6,987 bases of DNA. Origin: Helicobacteraceae bacterium. GTDB lineage: Bacteria > Campylobacterota > Campylobacteria > Campylobacterales > Sulfurimonadaceae. Below, in pieces: positions 5,632 through 6,987 of this stretch; position 1 is the first letter of the stretch, and the number at the start of each line of letters is the position of its first letter. The position numbers and the translations under genes were made by a program. Where the stretch lies: assembly GCA_027056525.1 (NCBI GenBank), contig JALUKO010000343.1:1-6987 (forward strand). The letters run 5' to 3'. The notes beneath the pieces are model-generated. The model worked only from the letters and a program-made list of their open reading frames with translations, did not search any database and was not told the origin of the DNA.

Positions 5632-6199
5632 GATAGACTCTGTATCCCCACTTGAGAGTGCGAAATTTATCAAACCAATTCGCATAAACTACACCCAAAA
5701 CAATACGAAAAAAACATGGGAAGCGGTGCTAAGTCATAACAGTGTAAGCACACTCATATACCACACACAAAAGCAGGCCTTTATTCTCGTCAAGCAGCTT
5801 CGCATCACTGTGCTTAATGCCAACAAAACAGAGGGTTACACCTATGAGCTGTGTGCAGGGATCATCGATAAAAAGATCTCCGATCTGCAAATCGCCAAGG
5901 AGGAGATCCTAGAAGAGTGTGGTTATGATATCCCCCTGCAAAATATACAAAAAATCACCTCCTACTATACCAGTGTCGGTATCTCAGGTGCCAAACAAAC
6001 TCTCTACTTTGCACAGTGTGATGAAAGTATGAGGGTCAATGACGGTGGCGGTTTGGAAGATGAGGAGATAGAAGTTATCTACATTCCATTACAAGAAGCA
6101 AAGAGCTTTATGTTTGATGAAAGCTATCAAAAAACACCCGGACTTATCATGGCATTTTACTGGTTTTTTGACAACACTAAACTTACCCAAACTCTATAG
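5624..6199 (+). CDS. Nudix hydrolase, NUDT14/UDP-sugar diphosphatase-like
   Basis: This is a 191-residue cytoplasmic protein without signal peptide or membrane segment, predicted to split nucleoside-diphosphate sugars (UDP-glucose or ADP-ribose type) into NMP and sugar phosphate with Mg2+. The Nudix box is at 79-101: G79, then E94, E97, E98 and G100, so the metal-binding EExxEE-like core is present. The first box glutamate is replaced by I85 and the usual arginine by E93. Similarity to human NUDT14 as I recall it runs along the protein, including the N-terminus, the HNSVSTLIY and ILVKQLR segments (38-60), YELCAG (74-79), EECGY (97-101) and the stretch 117-150 with GGGLEDEE. That match also supports the ATG at 5624. 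No strong Shine-Dalgarno is visible; the start lies inside the end of the peptidase gene (overlap 5624-5631), so translational coupling is likely. The true substrate is not determined by sequence. Confidence 0.88.
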   Translation: MVKIDSVSPLESAKFIKPIRINYTQNNTKKTWEAVLSHNSVSTLIYHTQKQAFILVKQLRITVLNANKTEGYTYELCAGIIDKKISDLQIAKEEILEECGYDIPLQNIQKITSYYTSVGISGAKQTLYFAQCDESMRVNDGGGLEDEEIEVIYIPLQEAKSFMFDESYQKTPGLIMAFYWFFDNTKLTQTL

Positions 6200-6987
6200 G
6201 GTCCATATCGATCTCAGCCAGATCCACCTTACACATCCTGAGAGCTTTCATGATATCGGTGCTTTTATCAGCTCGAAGCAGTATCTCAAATCTGTACTTG
6301 TTGGCTATTTTTTCCAAAGCACACTTACCCGAGCCTACCACTTCTACAAAAGAGAGGCCTTGAAGCATATCTGACATCTTATGCATCTGCTCTTGTGCTT
6401 TGAGTCCGTTTTTATGGGAAAACAAAACACGACACAACTTTTTATAAGGGGGATAAAGTTCTTTTCTAAACTCTTTTTCCGCTTCTAAAAATGCCTCATA
6501 ATCATCCACATATGTTTTAAAAAACTCCTCGTTAAAGGTTTGTACGATCACTTTTGCATTTTTTTTGCGTCCACTGCGTCCTGCGACCTGCAAAAGCGAG
6601 GAGAGTGCTTTTTCTCTGGCTCTGTAATCACTCATGTTTAGCATATTATCCATACCCAGTACAACTGCCAAAGTGACACCGTGATAGTCATGCCCTTTTG
6701 AGAGCATCTGCGTTCCTACGAGTATATCCGTTTTTTTATCATTAAAGCGTTGGAGTGCCTTTTTAAGTTTGTTTTGTGTGGTAATAACATCACGGTCAAA
6801 CTGCTCTATCTTTGCCTCTTTGAACTCCTCTTGCAAGTTCAGTACCGCCTCGGCTGTTCCTATGCGTGAACTCACAAGTGCATTACTTTGACACTTTGGA
6901 CAGACTTGAGGTATAGCCTGTGTATAGTTACAGTAGTGACATTTGAGCGCATTACTTTTTTGATGTATGCTCATCCCTACACTGCAA
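6183..6987 (-). CDS. priA: Primosomal protein N' (PriA) helicase, C-terminal part, cut by window edge
   Basis: This is the C-terminal end of the replication-restart DNA helicase that rebuilds forks away from oriC. The frame is open to the right edge, reading C-S-V-G before the methionine at 6974, so that methionine is internal and the 5' part lies outside. Counting from it, zinc-binding cysteine pairs appear at C12/C15 and C25/C28, with the edge cysteine belonging to another pair. Helicase C-terminal motifs follow: IGTAEAV (38-44), VGTQMLSKGHD (86-96) and QVAGRSGR (129-136, the arginine-finger motif VI). The PriA C-terminal domain includes LYPPYKK and ends in DPIEFG. All fit PriA of normal length at this end. 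The last 17 bases overlap the converging Nudix gene, with no room for a separate terminator. Confidence 0.93.
   Translation of the reverse strand, partial: CSVGMSIHQKSNALKCHYCNYTQAIPQVCPKCQSNALVSSRIGTAEAVLNLQEEFKEAKIEQFDRDVITTQNKLKKALQRFNDKKTDILVGTQMLSKGHDYHGVTLAVVLGMDNMLNMSDYRAREKALSSLLQVAGRSGRKKNAKVIVQTFNEEFFKTYVDDYEAFLEAEKEFRKELYPPYKKLCRVLFSHKNGLKAQEQMHKMSDMLQGLSFVEVVGSGKCALEKIANKYRFEILLRADKSTDIMKALRMCKVDLAEIDMDPIEFG

Noticed and set aside
5095..5685. 196-codon minus-strand open frame
   Set aside because: It is antisense to the M23 catalytic domain and the Nudix start, both of which have clear family motifs; its phenylalanine-rich translation is the complement of lysine-rich coding sequence.
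6972..6974. Methionine at 6974 as the start of a short zinc-ribbon helicase fragment
   Set aside because: The frame stays open to the window edge and the residues before it (C-S-V-G) fit the PriA zinc-binding region, so this is an internal methionine of a gene cut by the window.

Overview
The window looks like the chromosome of a free-living Campylobacterota (epsilonproteobacterial) organism of the Sulfurimonas/Sulfurovum type. The evidence is AT-rich DNA, extended -10 promoters without a clear -35 box, tightly packed and overlapping genes, and above all the block glcD / PgbA-like exported protein / divergent M23 peptidase. From memory, related genes lie together in Helicobacter pylori (around HP0506-HP0509) and Campylobacter jejuni (around Cj1213c-Cj1215). 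The genus is inferred, not proven.

Layout. Positions 1-160 carry no gene. They hold short tandem repeats: a CTCTAT/CCCTAT block, then 17 heptamers of the form (C/A)(A/T)TCAC(G/T). A hairpin with a T run (163-192) and an extended -10 promoter (202-210) follow. The promoter leads into a 613-residue membrane diguanylate cyclase with a periplasmic CxxCH (heme c type) sensor domain and a cysteine-rich cytoplasmic linker (264-2105, +). A perfect 12-bp inverted repeat marks its end. Facing it on the minus strand is a two-gene unit, PgbA-like exported protein then GlcD-like FAD oxidoreductase, joined by a 4-base ATGA overlap and read from an extended -10 promoter at 4352-4360. Across a 103-bp divergent spacer, a plus-strand pair starts: a Csd3/Pgp3-type M23 peptidoglycan peptidase with a GTG start (4426-5631), then a NUDT14-like Nudix hydrolase overlapping it by 8 bp (5624-6199). 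The Nudix gene runs 17 bp into the 3' end of the minus-strand priA primosomal helicase gene, which leaves the window at the right edge.

How the genes work together. Two themes are visible. The first is signalling: a putative redox or gas sensor coupled to c-di-GMP synthesis, with an intact product-inhibition site. The second is the cell envelope: a peptidoglycan-trimming enzyme that in relatives controls cell shape, coupled translationally to a likely nucleoside-diphosphate-sugar hydrolase and divergent from an exported protein of the PgbA family. GlcD and PriA are metabolic and replication-restart functions; the GlcD link to the exported protein rests on operon structure only. I see no mobile element, tRNA, rRNA or CRISPR array. 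Most of the window is ordinary core genome; the least explained parts are the heptamer array and the cysteine cluster in the diguanylate cyclase.
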